Below are positions 38,528 through 47,531 of a stretch of 64,000 bases of DNA, in pieces. The notes under the pieces are model-generated. The model searched no databases and was not told the origin of the DNA. It saw only the letters and a program-made list of their open reading frames with translations. The translations under genes and the position numbers were made by a program. Every line of letters begins with the position of its first letter. Position 1 is the stretch's first letter. Where the stretch lies: positions 1-64,000 of the forward strand of contig NZ_QVML01000011.1 in the NCBI RefSeq assembly GCF_010501015.1, written 5' to 3'. The DNA comes from Bacteroides sp. 214. Its GTDB lineage: Bacteria; Bacteroidota; Bacteroidia; Bacteroidales; Bacteroidaceae.

Positions 38528-39646
38528 TTACGCCAGTAGTTTATATACTCCGCCTGCCAACACCTTGATAATGCCCCTCATCTCTAGTTCAAAGAGTAGT
38601 GCATTCATCTTATGGATAGGGATGTTGGTTTCCACAACAAGGTTGTTGATTTGGGTTTCGCCCATTTTTATCAAAACATCTACCACTTGTTGCTCATTCT
38701 CTGATAGGTCGTGGAAGAGTGTCCGTTGAATATTTTTTGATTTATTTTGTGAAGCGTTACTTTCCCACCCCATCAATCCAACGAAATCTTTTGCCGATTG
38801 AATGAGGTGCGCCTTGTTGTCTCTAATCAATTGGTTGCACCCTTTCGAAAATTCATCAGAAGCTCTACCCGGAAAAGCAAAACATTCGCGATTGTAACCA
38901 TTCGCGAGGTCGGCAGTAATCAACGACCCACCTTTTATGGCAGATTCTACTACAATAGTAGCATCGCTCATTCCTGCAACAATACGGTTGCGGCTAACAA
39001 AATTATAACGGTCGGGCGTGGTTCCTGTCAGAAATTCGGTAAGCAAACCACCTGATGTTACCATTTCAACAGCAGTCTTTCTGTGTGCAGACGGATAAAT
39101 ACGGTCTAACCCATGTGCCAGTACACCAACGGTAGAGAGGCTATTATCTAATGCTGCACGATGTGCATGTATATCAATTCCATAGGCCAATCCGCTCACC
39201 ACAAGCACTTCGGGCGATAGCTCCTTCAGCTCTTTGAGGAACTGAAAGCAGAGCGATTTACCATATTCACTTGCATTTCTTGTACCTACCATGTTAATAA
39301 TTCGCAGGTTGTTCAGATTTGTATTCCCTTTGAAGAATAACACAACAGGAGCATCTTCGCATTCGCGCAGTCTCAACGGATAGTCGTCATCTTGGATAGT
39401 AAGGCACTTAATATTGTTTTTCTCCACAAAAGCATACTCGCGTTCAGCGCGTTCAATGGCTTCGGGAGAGTTCAAAGCCTCTATCACACGGGGAGTTATT
39501 CCTTTTAATAAGGTAGGAAGTTCTTTGCGTCGCAAGAATACCTCTTTGGCAGAGCCGGCGGCATTCATCAAGTTTCTTGCCCAGATTGCTCCAATGCCCG
39601 GAACTTGTGTCAGGGCAATAGAATAGATAGTCTCTTCAGAATTCAT
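38528..39646 (-). CDS. dprA: DNA processing protein DprA
   Basis: Loads RecA on incoming single-stranded DNA in natural transformation; also widespread in bacteria not known to be competent. The 372 residues have an N-terminal helix-hairpin-helix (QVPGIGAIWARNLM), a Rossmann core with VVSGLAYGIDIHAHRAAL and the nucleotide loop FPGRASDEFSKGCNQLI, and a C-terminal winged helix ending VLAGGVYKLLA. It abuts the thioesterase stop with no gap. Confidence 0.95.
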   Translation of the reverse strand: MNSEETIYSIALTQVPGIGAIWARNLMNAAGSAKEVFLRRKELPTLLKGITPRVIEALNSPEAIERAEREYAFVEKNNIKCLTIQDDDYPLRLRECEDAPVVLFFKGNTNLNNLRIINMVGTRNASEYGKSLCFQFLKELKELSPEVLVVSGLAYGIDIHAHRAALDNSLSTVGVLAHGLDRIYPSAHRKTAVEMVTSGGLLTEFLTGTTPDRYNFVSRNRIVAGMSDATIVVESAIKGGSLITADLANGYNRECFAFPGRASDEFSKGCNQLIRDNKAHLIQSAKDFVGLMGWESNASQNKSKNIQRTLFHDLSENEQQVVDVLIKMGETQINNLVVETNIPIHKMNALLFELEMRGIIKVLAGGVYKLLA

Positions 39647-40051
39647 TTAAAATAGGTAAGGTGCAAATACGGTGTCGAATAATTCGCTGTGACATAGTTT
39701 TCCATTGATAACACACACCGTTTCGACTATTGCTTTCAGCGCGAGTTTATTATCTTCTTTGCGGAAAATATCTTGGTAAAACACATACTTAATACCTTCT
39801 TTTTTTACATAAAGCTTGGAAACAAACTCGTCGCCACTCTTCAGAGAAGCTTTGAAAGCCATGTTGATACGTGCAACAACGGGGTCAACCCCCTGCTCGT
39901 GCAACTTTGCAAAGCTTACACCTTTTGAAAGAAGGAACTCATGACGGGTATGTTCCGCATAATGTTGGTAGTTTGCATTGTTTACAACGCCTTGCAGATC
40001 ACATTCGTAATCGCGTACCTTCATCGTTAGTTCGTATATATATTTACTCAT
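39647..40051 (-). CDS. Acyl-CoA thioesterase, 4HBT hotdog fold (YbgC type)
   Basis: A 134-residue hotdog-fold thioesterase. VRDYECDLQGVVNNANYQHY is the 4HBT signature with its catalytic acidic residue. The acyl substrate is not predictable. Its start overlaps the U32 stop by eight bases, and dprA follows directly, so the three genes form one transcript. Confidence 0.9.
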   Translation of the reverse strand: MSKYIYELTMKVRDYECDLQGVVNNANYQHYAEHTRHEFLLSKGVSFAKLHEQGVDPVVARINMAFKASLKSGDEFVSKLYVKKEGIKYVFYQDIFRKEDNKLALKAIVETVCVINGKLCHSELFDTVFAPYLF

Positions 40052-41306
40052 TAGATTTGTTCTTTTGTTGGTTTACATCCACCAATTTAAAAAGCTTATC
40101 ACTTGGACGTATCTTATCTTCCAGTTTCATGGAGAAGCGTTCGCCCTTATGTACGGTTTCTACCGGTTTTAGATCTACACGTGCTTCGTCGAGTGTGGCA
40201 AAAACGGCACCGGTAGTTGGTCCTGTTATCAACAGTTTGTCTCCAACAGAAAGCTCGGCAGCCTCAACAAGGAACTCAGCCACGCCTATATTACTGAAGT
40301 ATTTTATTCCTTTACCAACATAGACTTTGCGTTCTGTAGCTTCCGAACCATAGTTTTTACTCCATTCGCCCAGTCGCTGCCCCAAGTAATATCCATCCCA
40401 GAAACCACGATTGAAAACCTTCTTAAGTCGTTCGTCCCACGCAGCAATCTTCTCATCTGTGAAGGTTCCTTCCAAACAAGCTAGTATAGCTTCTTTATAA
40501 CACTCGCATACAGTACGAACATATTCAGGACCGCGAGCACGTCCTTCTATCTTGAACACCCGCACACCGGCATCGATCATTTTATTCATGAAATGGATGG
40601 TCTTCAAGTCTTTGGGCGACATGATGTATTGATTATCTATTTCCAACTCCACATCTGTTTCCTTATCCTTCACAATATAACCACGGCGACAAACCTGCAT
40701 ACAAGCACCGCGATTTGCCGAACTGTCCATTTCGTGCAGCGACAAATAACACTTACCCGATACCGCCATGCAAAGTGCTCCATGACAGAACATTTCAATA
40801 CGTATTAATTCTCCATTGGGGCCACAAATATTCTGTTCTTTTATCTGTTGGTAGATTTCGGCTACTTGGTCGAGGTTAAGTTCACGAGCCAACACTACTA
40901 CATCGGCAAATTGTGCATAAAACTTCAGTGCTTCAATATTAGATATATTTAGTTGGGTAGAGAGGTGTACCTCCTGTCCTATTTCACGGGCGTAATTCAT
41001 GACCGCTACATCGGCAGCAATGATAGCCGATATGTCCGCTTTCTTAGCAGCATCAATAATTGTCCGCATCAAGGATAAATCACCGTCATAGATGATTGTA
41101 TTGATGGTAAGATAACTCTTGAGTCCGTTTTTCTTGCACACTTCCGCAATCTCTTTAAGATCGTTTATGGTAAAACTGTTGGATGAGCGTGCACGCATAT
41201 TCAAATTTTCTATCCCGAAATAGATAGAGTCGGCCCCTCCTTGTATGGCAGTAGCCAGTGACTCACGAGAGCCTACGGGTGCCATGATTTCAAAATCCTG
41301 TATCAT
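40044..41306 (-). CDS. Peptidase U32 family protein
   Basis: A 420-residue protein with a TIM-barrel-like domain (APVGSRESLATAIQGGADSIYFG at the start), the U32 signature EMFCHGALCMAVSGKCYLS, and cysteines in CMQVCRRGY. Several U32 members are now known to be tRNA/rRNA hydroxylases or prephenate-dependent modifying enzymes rather than proteases, so RNA modification is as likely as peptidase activity. First gene of the U32-thioesterase-dprA operon. Confidence 0.93.
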   Translation of the reverse strand: MIQDFEIMAPVGSRESLATAIQGGADSIYFGIENLNMRARSSNSFTINDLKEIAEVCKKNGLKSYLTINTIIYDGDLSLMRTIIDAAKKADISAIIAADVAVMNYAREIGQEVHLSTQLNISNIEALKFYAQFADVVVLARELNLDQVAEIYQQIKEQNICGPNGELIRIEMFCHGALCMAVSGKCYLSLHEMDSSANRGACMQVCRRGYIVKDKETDVELEIDNQYIMSPKDLKTIHFMNKMIDAGVRVFKIEGRARGPEYVRTVCECYKEAILACLEGTFTDEKIAAWDERLKKVFNRGFWDGYYLGQRLGEWSKNYGSEATERKVYVGKGIKYFSNIGVAEFLVEAAELSVGDKLLITGPTTGAVFATLDEARVDLKPVETVHKGERFSMKLEDKIRPSDKLFKLVDVNQQKNKSNE

Positions 41307-41326
41307 AATTCTTTAATTATTACCTG

Positions 41327-41362
41327 CAAAGGTAGCTTTTTAGTGCGTATGTAGTATCTTTG
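41327..41362. promoter_or_regulatory. Divergent promoters for the U32 operon and dusB
   Basis: TACCTTTG on the minus strand (41327-41334) serves the U32 operon and TATCTTTG on the plus strand (41355-41362) serves dusB. Both fit TAnnTTTG, back to back in an 79-nt gap. Confidence 0.65.
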
Positions 41363-41385
41363 CGGGCAATAATTGCAATTCGTGA

Positions 41386-42381
41386 ATGAAAATAGATACA
41401 ATTGACCTTGGCAAATACCCCATCCTTCTAGCTCCTATGGAGGATGTAACAGACCCCGCATTTCGCCTGATGTGTAAACGTTTTGGTGCCGACATGGTCT
41501 ATACGGAATTTGTTTCGAGCGACGCACTGATTCGCGAAGTAAACAAAACCAAGCAGAAGCTAACGATTAGCGATGAAGAACGCCCCGTGGCTATCCAAAT
41601 ATACGGCAAAGAAACCGAAGCCATGGTAGGTGCCGCTAAAATCGTAGAAGAAGCACGGCCTGATATTCTAGACATCAACTTTGGCTGCCCGGTAAAAAAA
41701 GTGGCAGGTAAGGGGGCAGGAGCGGGTATGTTGCGTAATATTCCTCAAATGCTCGAAATAACCAAGGCTGTTGTTGATGCAGTAAAGATACCCGTTACAG
41801 TAAAAACCCGCCTTGGTTGGGATGTAGACAGTAAAATCATCGTTGAACTTGCCGAACAACTACAAGATTGTGGTATTGCTGCCTTAGCTATTCATGGCAG
41901 AACCCGCGCGCAAATGTATACCGGCGAAGCCGACTGGACACTCATTGGCGAAGTAAAGAACAACCCCCGCATGCACATTCCCATCATTGGCAATGGTGAT
42001 GTAACTACTCCACAGCGTGCCAAAGAATGTTTCGACCGTTATGGTGTAGATGCTATCATGGTAGGGAGAGGCAGTATTGGTCGCCCGTGGATATTCAAAG
42101 AAATAAAACACTATCTAGAGACAGGCGAAGAACTTCCACCACTCTCCTTTGCCTGGAAAATGCAAGTACTCCGCGAGGAGGTGTTAAGCAGCGTGGAACG
42201 GCTGGACGAACGCAGAGGTATTATTCATATTCGTCGCCACTTGGCTGCTACACCGCTATTTAAGGGTATACCCAACTTCCGTGAAACACGTATCGCTATG
42301 CTACGCACAGAATCGGTGGAGGAATTATTTGAAATATTTGCCCGGATAGAAGATATGGTAGCTACTACTCCATTGACTTAA
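41386..42381 (+). CDS. dusB: tRNA-dihydrouridine synthase
   Basis: Flavin enzyme reducing uridines of tRNA to dihydrouridine. APMEDVTDPAFR opens the TIM barrel; NFGCPVKKVAGKGAGAGML has the catalytic Cys; IHGRTRAQMYTGEADW and VGRGSIGRPWIF bind FMN and RNA. 331 residues. The DusB assignment within the Dus family is by overall resemblance. The 3' end overlaps the converging PAP2 gene by 17 bp. Confidence 0.94.
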   Translation: MKIDTIDLGKYPILLAPMEDVTDPAFRLMCKRFGADMVYTEFVSSDALIREVNKTKQKLTISDEERPVAIQIYGKETEAMVGAAKIVEEARPDILDINFGCPVKKVAGKGAGAGMLRNIPQMLEITKAVVDAVKIPVTVKTRLGWDVDSKIIVELAEQLQDCGIAALAIHGRTRAQMYTGEADWTLIGEVKNNPRMHIPIIGNGDVTTPQRAKECFDRYGVDAIMVGRGSIGRPWIFKEIKHYLETGEELPPLSFAWKMQVLREEVLSSVERLDERRGIIHIRRHLAATPLFKGIPNFRETRIAMLRTESVEELFEIFARIEDMVATTPLT

Positions 42382-43339
42382 ACATGGGTACGGCAAACCA
42401 CTTCTTAAACATTTTCGTTACCAGTACATAAAGTCCAAACGCCGAAAAGAATCCTACAATTGAGTCAATCAGGTAGTGTGCTTGGATATACACAGTAGCC
42501 AGACAAAGGAAGATGTAGAACACAAACAAAGACCAAAACAATTTCTTGTTGGCACGCCAAGCCATAATCATCAATATCGTAGAGATACCTACATGCGAGC
42601 TGGGGAAAGCAGCTGTAGGACGCTCACCTACCTGTTGTGAGGCTTTTACTAGATTATAAAAGAATCCTTGTTCGTAATCGGGCGCAAGAAGCACCTCACT
42701 ATTCTGGTTAAAGTAGTCGCCAATAGAGGGGAAAATTCCAAGATCAACATTCTCACTGCCAATTACCGGGAAATAGAACTGAGGACCTGCACATGGCACG
42801 AATATATAAACGAAGTAATATATAAAGAATGCTGCTACTAAGACAAACGACAACTTCTCAAACCACTCAAAATGATAAACGAAGTAATACATTGTCACCA
42901 ATAAAATCATTGGATAGTAAAAGAAGTAACCCATGTTAAGCGGTTCGCTAACCCATATTTGAGGTAGATATTGCGAGAATAACACGGCAGGTTGGCAGCC
43001 GAAAAGACTTTGTTCCCACGTAGCAAACACATGGTCGAGATTAGGAAGCACACGGTTGAATTCAAATGTATCGGGATACCAGTACGAGAGAAGTGCCATC
43101 TGGATAGCGATGCGCACAAAAGCAGAAAACTTACAAGGTGCTAAACGATACACATACATCAACAAAAACGTCATGCAAGCAATAGCAATCCTGTCACGCA
43201 ACATGAGCCACGGATGATCCATCTCCGTAAAGAGGAACAACATAATGATTGTGGTAAGTAAGTTGTAAATCAGAGAAATCTTTTCTACGGCAAATAATCC
43301 TTTTCTTGATTCTACCTTTTTAAATAAATCTAAAGCCAT
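42365..43339 (-). CDS. PAP2-superfamily membrane phosphatase/transferase
   Basis: A 324-residue polytopic protein with about eight hydrophobic segments. PAP2 motifs C2 (AAFPSSHVGIS) and C3 (AHYLIDSIVG, with H-x3-D) are clear; the C1 Lys/Arg motif is weak. Such proteins act on lipid phosphates or as inositol-phosphoceramide-synthase-like transferases. Its start overlaps the epimerase stop by ten bases, so the pair is co-transcribed and probably acts in lipid metabolism (inference). Confidence 0.88.
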   Translation of the reverse strand: MALDLFKKVESRKGLFAVEKISLIYNLLTTIIMLFLFTEMDHPWLMLRDRIAIACMTFLLMYVYRLAPCKFSAFVRIAIQMALLSYWYPDTFEFNRVLPNLDHVFATWEQSLFGCQPAVLFSQYLPQIWVSEPLNMGYFFYYPMILLVTMYYFVYHFEWFEKLSFVLVAAFFIYYFVYIFVPCAGPQFYFPVIGSENVDLGIFPSIGDYFNQNSEVLLAPDYEQGFFYNLVKASQQVGERPTAAFPSSHVGISTILMIMAWRANKKLFWSLFVFYIFLCLATVYIQAHYLIDSIVGFFSAFGLYVLVTKMFKKWFAVPMFKSME

Positions 43340-44340
43340 CCTTGTTCTTTGTACCAGGCAATGGTTTCTTTTACCCCTTCAGCTAGTGAGTAAGTAGGTT
43401 TAAAACCTAACTCTTTTTCAATAGGGGAGGTATCGCACCGCCAGTTCCGTTGTTTTAATATGTTATACTTGTCCGCGTTGAGTGTGCTACTCTTTCCTGT
43501 AAGCCGAGACGCGGTTTCGGCGAGCAAAGATATAATTTTTAATACGAATAAAGGTGCTTTTATATGAAACACAAATGGATTACCCAACTCTTTCCTTATC
43601 AATTCAGAAAAAGAGCTGCTCTGGTAAACGTTTTCTTCGGCTACAAAATAGGCACGCCTTACAACATCTTTTTCAATGCCGGCAAAGATCGCGTCAACTA
43701 AATCCTTCACATATATAAAAGTGATGTCTTGTTGTTTGTAGCCTACCGAGAAGTCAAAATGATTCTTGATACTTTTTGCCATCAGGTAGTAATCCTTATC
43801 GCGTGGCCCATAAACCCCTGTAGGACGATAAATTACATAAGGAAAACCAGCAAGACTCTGTATATACAACTCTGCTTTCAGTTTACTGATACCGTAAAGA
43901 GTATTGGGATTAGGTATGTCGTATTCGCGAATAGAGGTGTAATCCTTTTCATGAATAGGACCGAATACACTTAGTGAACTAAGGAAGATAAACTGCTTTG
44001 GAACCATATTCAGTTCTTTCAGCGTTTCAATAAAGTATTTGGTTTGTAGGAAGTTTACTTTGTCGAAATCAGATTTATTGGTGGTCTTAGTCAACCCGGC
44101 ACAGTGAACTATATAGTCAAACTTGCTATATGTTCCTTTATGACCGGATAACTGTGCTCGTAGTTCATTGGGATGTGCAAAGTCAAGCTCGAGGAAGTGT
44201 ATTTTGCGTGCTTGCAGATAGTCCCTACTCGAAGTAGGTCGTACGCCTGCCCATACACCAAACTTCCGTTTCAATGCTTCTTGGACAATAAAGCTACCAA
44301 TGAAACCACTGGCTCCTGTTACCAATATACTCGCTGCCAT
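43330..44340 (-). CDS. NAD(P)-dependent epimerase/dehydratase (extended SDR)
   Basis: A 336-residue extended short-chain dehydrogenase. The nucleotide motif is TGASGFIGSFIVQEAL (8-23), the catalytic YxxxK is YGISKLK (about 172), and RPTGVYGPRD follows. It lacks clear nucleotide-sugar-epimerase hallmarks and pairs with a PAP2 protein, so a lipid ketone or sterol-like substrate is possible. First gene of the pair, with its own promoter. Confidence 0.88.
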   Translation of the reverse strand: MAASILVTGASGFIGSFIVQEALKRKFGVWAGVRPTSSRDYLQARKIHFLELDFAHPNELRAQLSGHKGTYSKFDYIVHCAGLTKTTNKSDFDKVNFLQTKYFIETLKELNMVPKQFIFLSSLSVFGPIHEKDYTSIREYDIPNPNTLYGISKLKAELYIQSLAGFPYVIYRPTGVYGPRDKDYYLMAKSIKNHFDFSVGYKQQDITFIYVKDLVDAIFAGIEKDVVRRAYFVAEENVYQSSSFSELIRKELGNPFVFHIKAPLFVLKIISLLAETASRLTGKSSTLNADKYNILKQRNWRCDTSPIEKELGFKPTYSLAEGVKETIAWYKEQGWL

Positions 44341-44410
44341 GTACCTTAGTTATTAGTTTGGTTATTCTTTTGCCAAGAGGCAAGAACAAAAACCTTGCGT
44401 AATATGTTTG

Positions 44411-44449
44411 CAAATATAGATAAGAAAGTTTATTAATTCCCTATATTCG
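44411..44449. promoter_or_regulatory. Divergent -7 boxes for the epimerase operon and rnr
   Basis: Minus strand TATATTTG (44411-44418) fits TAnnTTTG for the epimerase. On the plus strand TATATTCG (44442-44449) is a one-mismatch box for rnr. Confidence 0.5.
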
Positions 44450-44500
44450 CAAAAAGTTACGAAAACTTATCCCAACAATATACTAAAACAGAACAATAAT

Positions 44501-46645
44501 ATGGCAAAAAAGAAAGAAAAGAAAGCCGGTAAACGCATGACAAAAAAGCAACTGGCGGAGATTGTGATACACTTCTTTCAGACCGAACCCAATAATGTAT
44601 TCAGTTTGAAGACTATCTTCTTAGCTTTACGTCTCACTACGCATCCGCTCAAAATGCTTTGTGTGGATATTCTTAGCGATTTGACCATGGATGGGTATCT
44701 TACTGAAGTAGATAAGCATAAATTTAAGTTGAATACACAAGGGAAAGAACTCATTGGTATTTTCCACCGCAAAAGCAACGGTAAGAATTTCTTTGTTCCC
44801 GAAGAGGGTGGCGACCCTATCTTCATAGCCGAACGCAATTCTGCCCATGCCATGAACAACGATAAAGTACGGGTTATTTTCTTCGCTAAACGCAAGCAGC
44901 GCGAGCCCGAGGGTGAGGTAGTAGAAATATTGGAACGTGCCAACGATACTTTTGTGGGTACGCTGGAGGTTACCAAATCGTATGCCTTCCTTGTAACCGA
45001 AAACCGTACGCTTGCCAATGATATTTTTATTCCACGCGAGAAACTTAAAGGAGGAGTTACCGGCGATAAAGCATTGGTTAAAGTAATAGAATGGCCCGAC
45101 CGTGCCAAGAATCCCATCGGACAGGTTATTGATATTTTAGGGAAAGCAGGTGATAATACCACCGAGATGCACGCCATTCTTGCAGAATTTGGATTGCCTT
45201 ATATCTATCCTAAAGCCGTAGAAGCCGCTGCCGAAAAACTATCTGATGTTATTTCAGAAGAAGAAATTGCCAAACGCGAAGACTTCCGTGAGGTAACAAC
45301 CTTTACTATAGACCCCAAAGATGCTAAAGATTTTGATGACGCACTCTCAGTACGCAAACTGAAAGAAGGGTTGTGGGAAGTAGGTGTACACATTGCCGAT
45401 GTAACGCACTATGTAAAAGAGGGTGGCATCATTGATAAGGAAGGCGAAAAGCGTGCCACATCGGTTTATTTAGTAGATCGTACTATCCCGATGCTCCCCG
45501 AACGACTTTCCAACTTTATATGCTCTTTGCGCCCCAACGAAGAAAAGCTAACCTATTCTGTTATTTTCGATATAACAGACAAAGGCGTGATAAAGGATTA
45601 TCGCATCAAGCATACTGTGATTAAATCCGACCGACGGTTTACTTACGAAGAAGCGCAAGAGATTATAGAAACCGGCAAAGGTGATTATAAAGAAGAAGTG
45701 TTGATACTCGACACGATTGCCAAAGCACTCCGCGAAAAGCGCTTCGCCAACGGTGCTATTAATTTTGACCGTTACGAGGTAAAATTCGATATTGATGATA
45801 CAGGGAAACCACTTGGAGTCTACTTCAAAGTATCCAAAGATGCCAATAAACTAATAGAGGAATTCATGTTGCTTGCCAACAAAACCGTTGCCGAAAAGAT
45901 AGGCAAAGTACCCAAAAGCCAAAAACCAAAAGTATTTCCCTATCGTATTCACGATTTGCCCGACCCTGATAAATTGGACAACCTTGCACAATTCATCGCT
46001 CGTTTTGGCTACAAACTGCGCACCAGTGGCAGCAAGACCGATGTATCCAAATCTATCAACCATTTGCTCGACGATATTCAAGGAAAGAAAGAGGAGAATT
46101 TAATCGAAACAGTTTCTATCCGTGCCATGCAGAAAGCTATTTATTCTACACACAACATGGGTCATTATGGACTTGCATTCGACTACTATACACACTTCAC
46201 TTCGCCTATCCGTCGTTACCCCGACATGATGGTACACCGCCTGTTAACGCGATATCTTGATGGCGGACGAAGTGTGTCGGAGGCAAAATACGAAGATTTA
46301 TGTGACCACAGTTCCAACATGGAACAAATTGCAGCCAATGCCGAGCGCGCCTCTATCAAGTACAAACAGGTAGAGTTCATGATGGACAAAATAGGACAAG
46401 TGTATGATGGCGTTATTTCGGGTGTTACCGAATGGGGAATTTATGTGGAAATTAACGAGAATAAGTGCGAGGGAATGATACCTATTCGCGACCTTGACGA
46501 TGATTACTACGAGTTTGATGAGAAAAACTATTGTTTACGTGGTCGTCGCAAACATGGAATTTATAGTCTCGGCGATGCTATAAAAATAAAAACAGCCAAA
46601 GCAAATCTGGAGCGGAAGCAACTGGATTTTGCATTGGTTGAGTAG
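44501..46645 (+). CDS. rnr: Ribonuclease R
   Basis: 3'-5' hydrolytic exoribonuclease active on structured RNA. A basic N-terminus (KKKEKKAGKRMTKKQ) and a winged-helix segment precede two cold-shock domains, the RNB catalytic domain with the metal-binding TIDPKDAKDFDDALSV, and a C-terminal S1 domain (GQVYDGVISGVTEWGIYVEI). 714 residues. Monocistronic, ending at the 46649-46684 hairpin. Confidence 0.96.
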   Translation: MAKKKEKKAGKRMTKKQLAEIVIHFFQTEPNNVFSLKTIFLALRLTTHPLKMLCVDILSDLTMDGYLTEVDKHKFKLNTQGKELIGIFHRKSNGKNFFVPEEGGDPIFIAERNSAHAMNNDKVRVIFFAKRKQREPEGEVVEILERANDTFVGTLEVTKSYAFLVTENRTLANDIFIPREKLKGGVTGDKALVKVIEWPDRAKNPIGQVIDILGKAGDNTTEMHAILAEFGLPYIYPKAVEAAAEKLSDVISEEEIAKREDFREVTTFTIDPKDAKDFDDALSVRKLKEGLWEVGVHIADVTHYVKEGGIIDKEGEKRATSVYLVDRTIPMLPERLSNFICSLRPNEEKLTYSVIFDITDKGVIKDYRIKHTVIKSDRRFTYEEAQEIIETGKGDYKEEVLILDTIAKALREKRFANGAINFDRYEVKFDIDDTGKPLGVYFKVSKDANKLIEEFMLLANKTVAEKIGKVPKSQKPKVFPYRIHDLPDPDKLDNLAQFIARFGYKLRTSGSKTDVSKSINHLLDDIQGKKEENLIETVSIRAMQKAIYSTHNMGHYGLAFDYYTHFTSPIRRYPDMMVHRLLTRYLDGGRSVSEAKYEDLCDHSSNMEQIAANAERASIKYKQVEFMMDKIGQVYDGVISGVTEWGIYVEINENKCEGMIPIRDLDDDYYEFDEKNYCLRGRRKHGIYSLGDAIKIKTAKANLERKQLDFALVE

Positions 46646-46646
46646 T

Positions 46647-46686
46647 AAAAAAAGGGAAGTACTTGTCAGAGCACTTCCCTTTTTGT
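46647..46686. terminator. rnr terminator
   Basis: AAAAAGGGAAGT (46649-46660) pairs with ACTTCCCTTTTT (46673-46684), T run following on the plus strand and A run before it, so it can serve both converging genes. Confidence 0.8.
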
Positions 46687-46713
46687 TAAGGTTTTTTATA
46701 ACCGGTCTTATTA

Positions 46714-47289
46714 TTAGTAGTTCGTTTTCATTTCTTCGAAATGAGCTTGTGGGTGTAAGCAAGCGGGACAAGTTTGTGGAGCTTCTTTACCTTCATGCAT
46801 AAATCCACAGTTACGACATTGCCATACTACTTTCTCTTCTTTCGCAAATACACGATTCTCTTCTACATTCTTCAAGAGAGTAAGGTATCTATCTTCGTGT
46901 CCCTTTTCTGCTTTTGCAATGTTGCGGTACATAGCAGCAATATCTTTAAATCCTTCTTGCTCTGCTACATCGGCAAAGTGAGGGTAATCCAGATTCCATT
47001 CTTCGTGTTCGCCAGCAGCTGCTGCTTTTAAGTTCTCGGCAGTAGTGCCGATAACACCTGCAGGATATGTAGCTGTAATTTCTACCATACCACCTTCCAG
47101 ATACTTAAACATACGTTTTGCATGTTCTTTTTCCTGATCGGCAGTTTCGGTAAAGATAGCGGCAATTTGTTCAAATCCTTCTTTCTTTGCTACACTAGCA
47201 AAATAAGTATAGCGCATTCTTGCCTGAGACTCGCCGGCAAATGAGGTTAATAAATTCTTCTCGGTCTGGGTTCCTTTGATAGTAGCCAT
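46714..47289 (-). CDS. Rubrerythrin
   Basis: NADH-linked peroxidase of anaerobes. The ferritin-like di-iron domain has E-x6-Y (FAGESQARMRY) and the second ligand set EKEHAKRM; the C-terminal rubredoxin domain has CRNCGFMHEG and CPACLHPQAHF. 191 residues. Monocistronic, its promoter facing the SulP gene. Confidence 0.97.
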   Translation of the reverse strand: MATIKGTQTEKNLLTSFAGESQARMRYTYFASVAKKEGFEQIAAIFTETADQEKEHAKRMFKYLEGGMVEITATYPAGVIGTTAENLKAAAAGEHEEWNLDYPHFADVAEQEGFKDIAAMYRNIAKAEKGHEDRYLTLLKNVEENRVFAKEEKVVWQCRNCGFMHEGKEAPQTCPACLHPQAHFEEMKTNY

Positions 47290-47366
47290 AATTTTATACG
47301 TTTTTTGAGTTAATAATTAGTTATATATTTTCTTATAATTAGTAGTTCCACTTCCTAATAACAAAA

Positions 47367-47374
47367 CAAAGGTA
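47367..47374 (-). promoter_or_regulatory. Rubrerythrin -7 box
   Basis: TACCTTTG on the minus strand fits TAnnTTTG, about 80 nt upstream of the start. No recognisable peroxide-regulator site was found by eye. Confidence 0.6.
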
Positions 47375-47473
47375 TAAATTGCTCAGCAGAACAACTCTTT
47401 TTTTTAATTAATAAAGTTTATTAGCAAAATAGATTTTATCTATAAGGACAAAAAGAGATTGCGTTTAGCATAC

Positions 47474-47500
47474 TTTGTGTTTCTTTTTTACCTAAGTTTG
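47474..47500 (+). promoter_or_regulatory. SulP gene promoter
   Basis: TTTG at 47474-47477 and TAAGTTTG at 47493-47500; the gap of 15 nt is shorter than usual. Confidence 0.5.
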
Positions 47501-47531
47501 CACTCAGTTTTAAACAGTTATACGTATTGAG

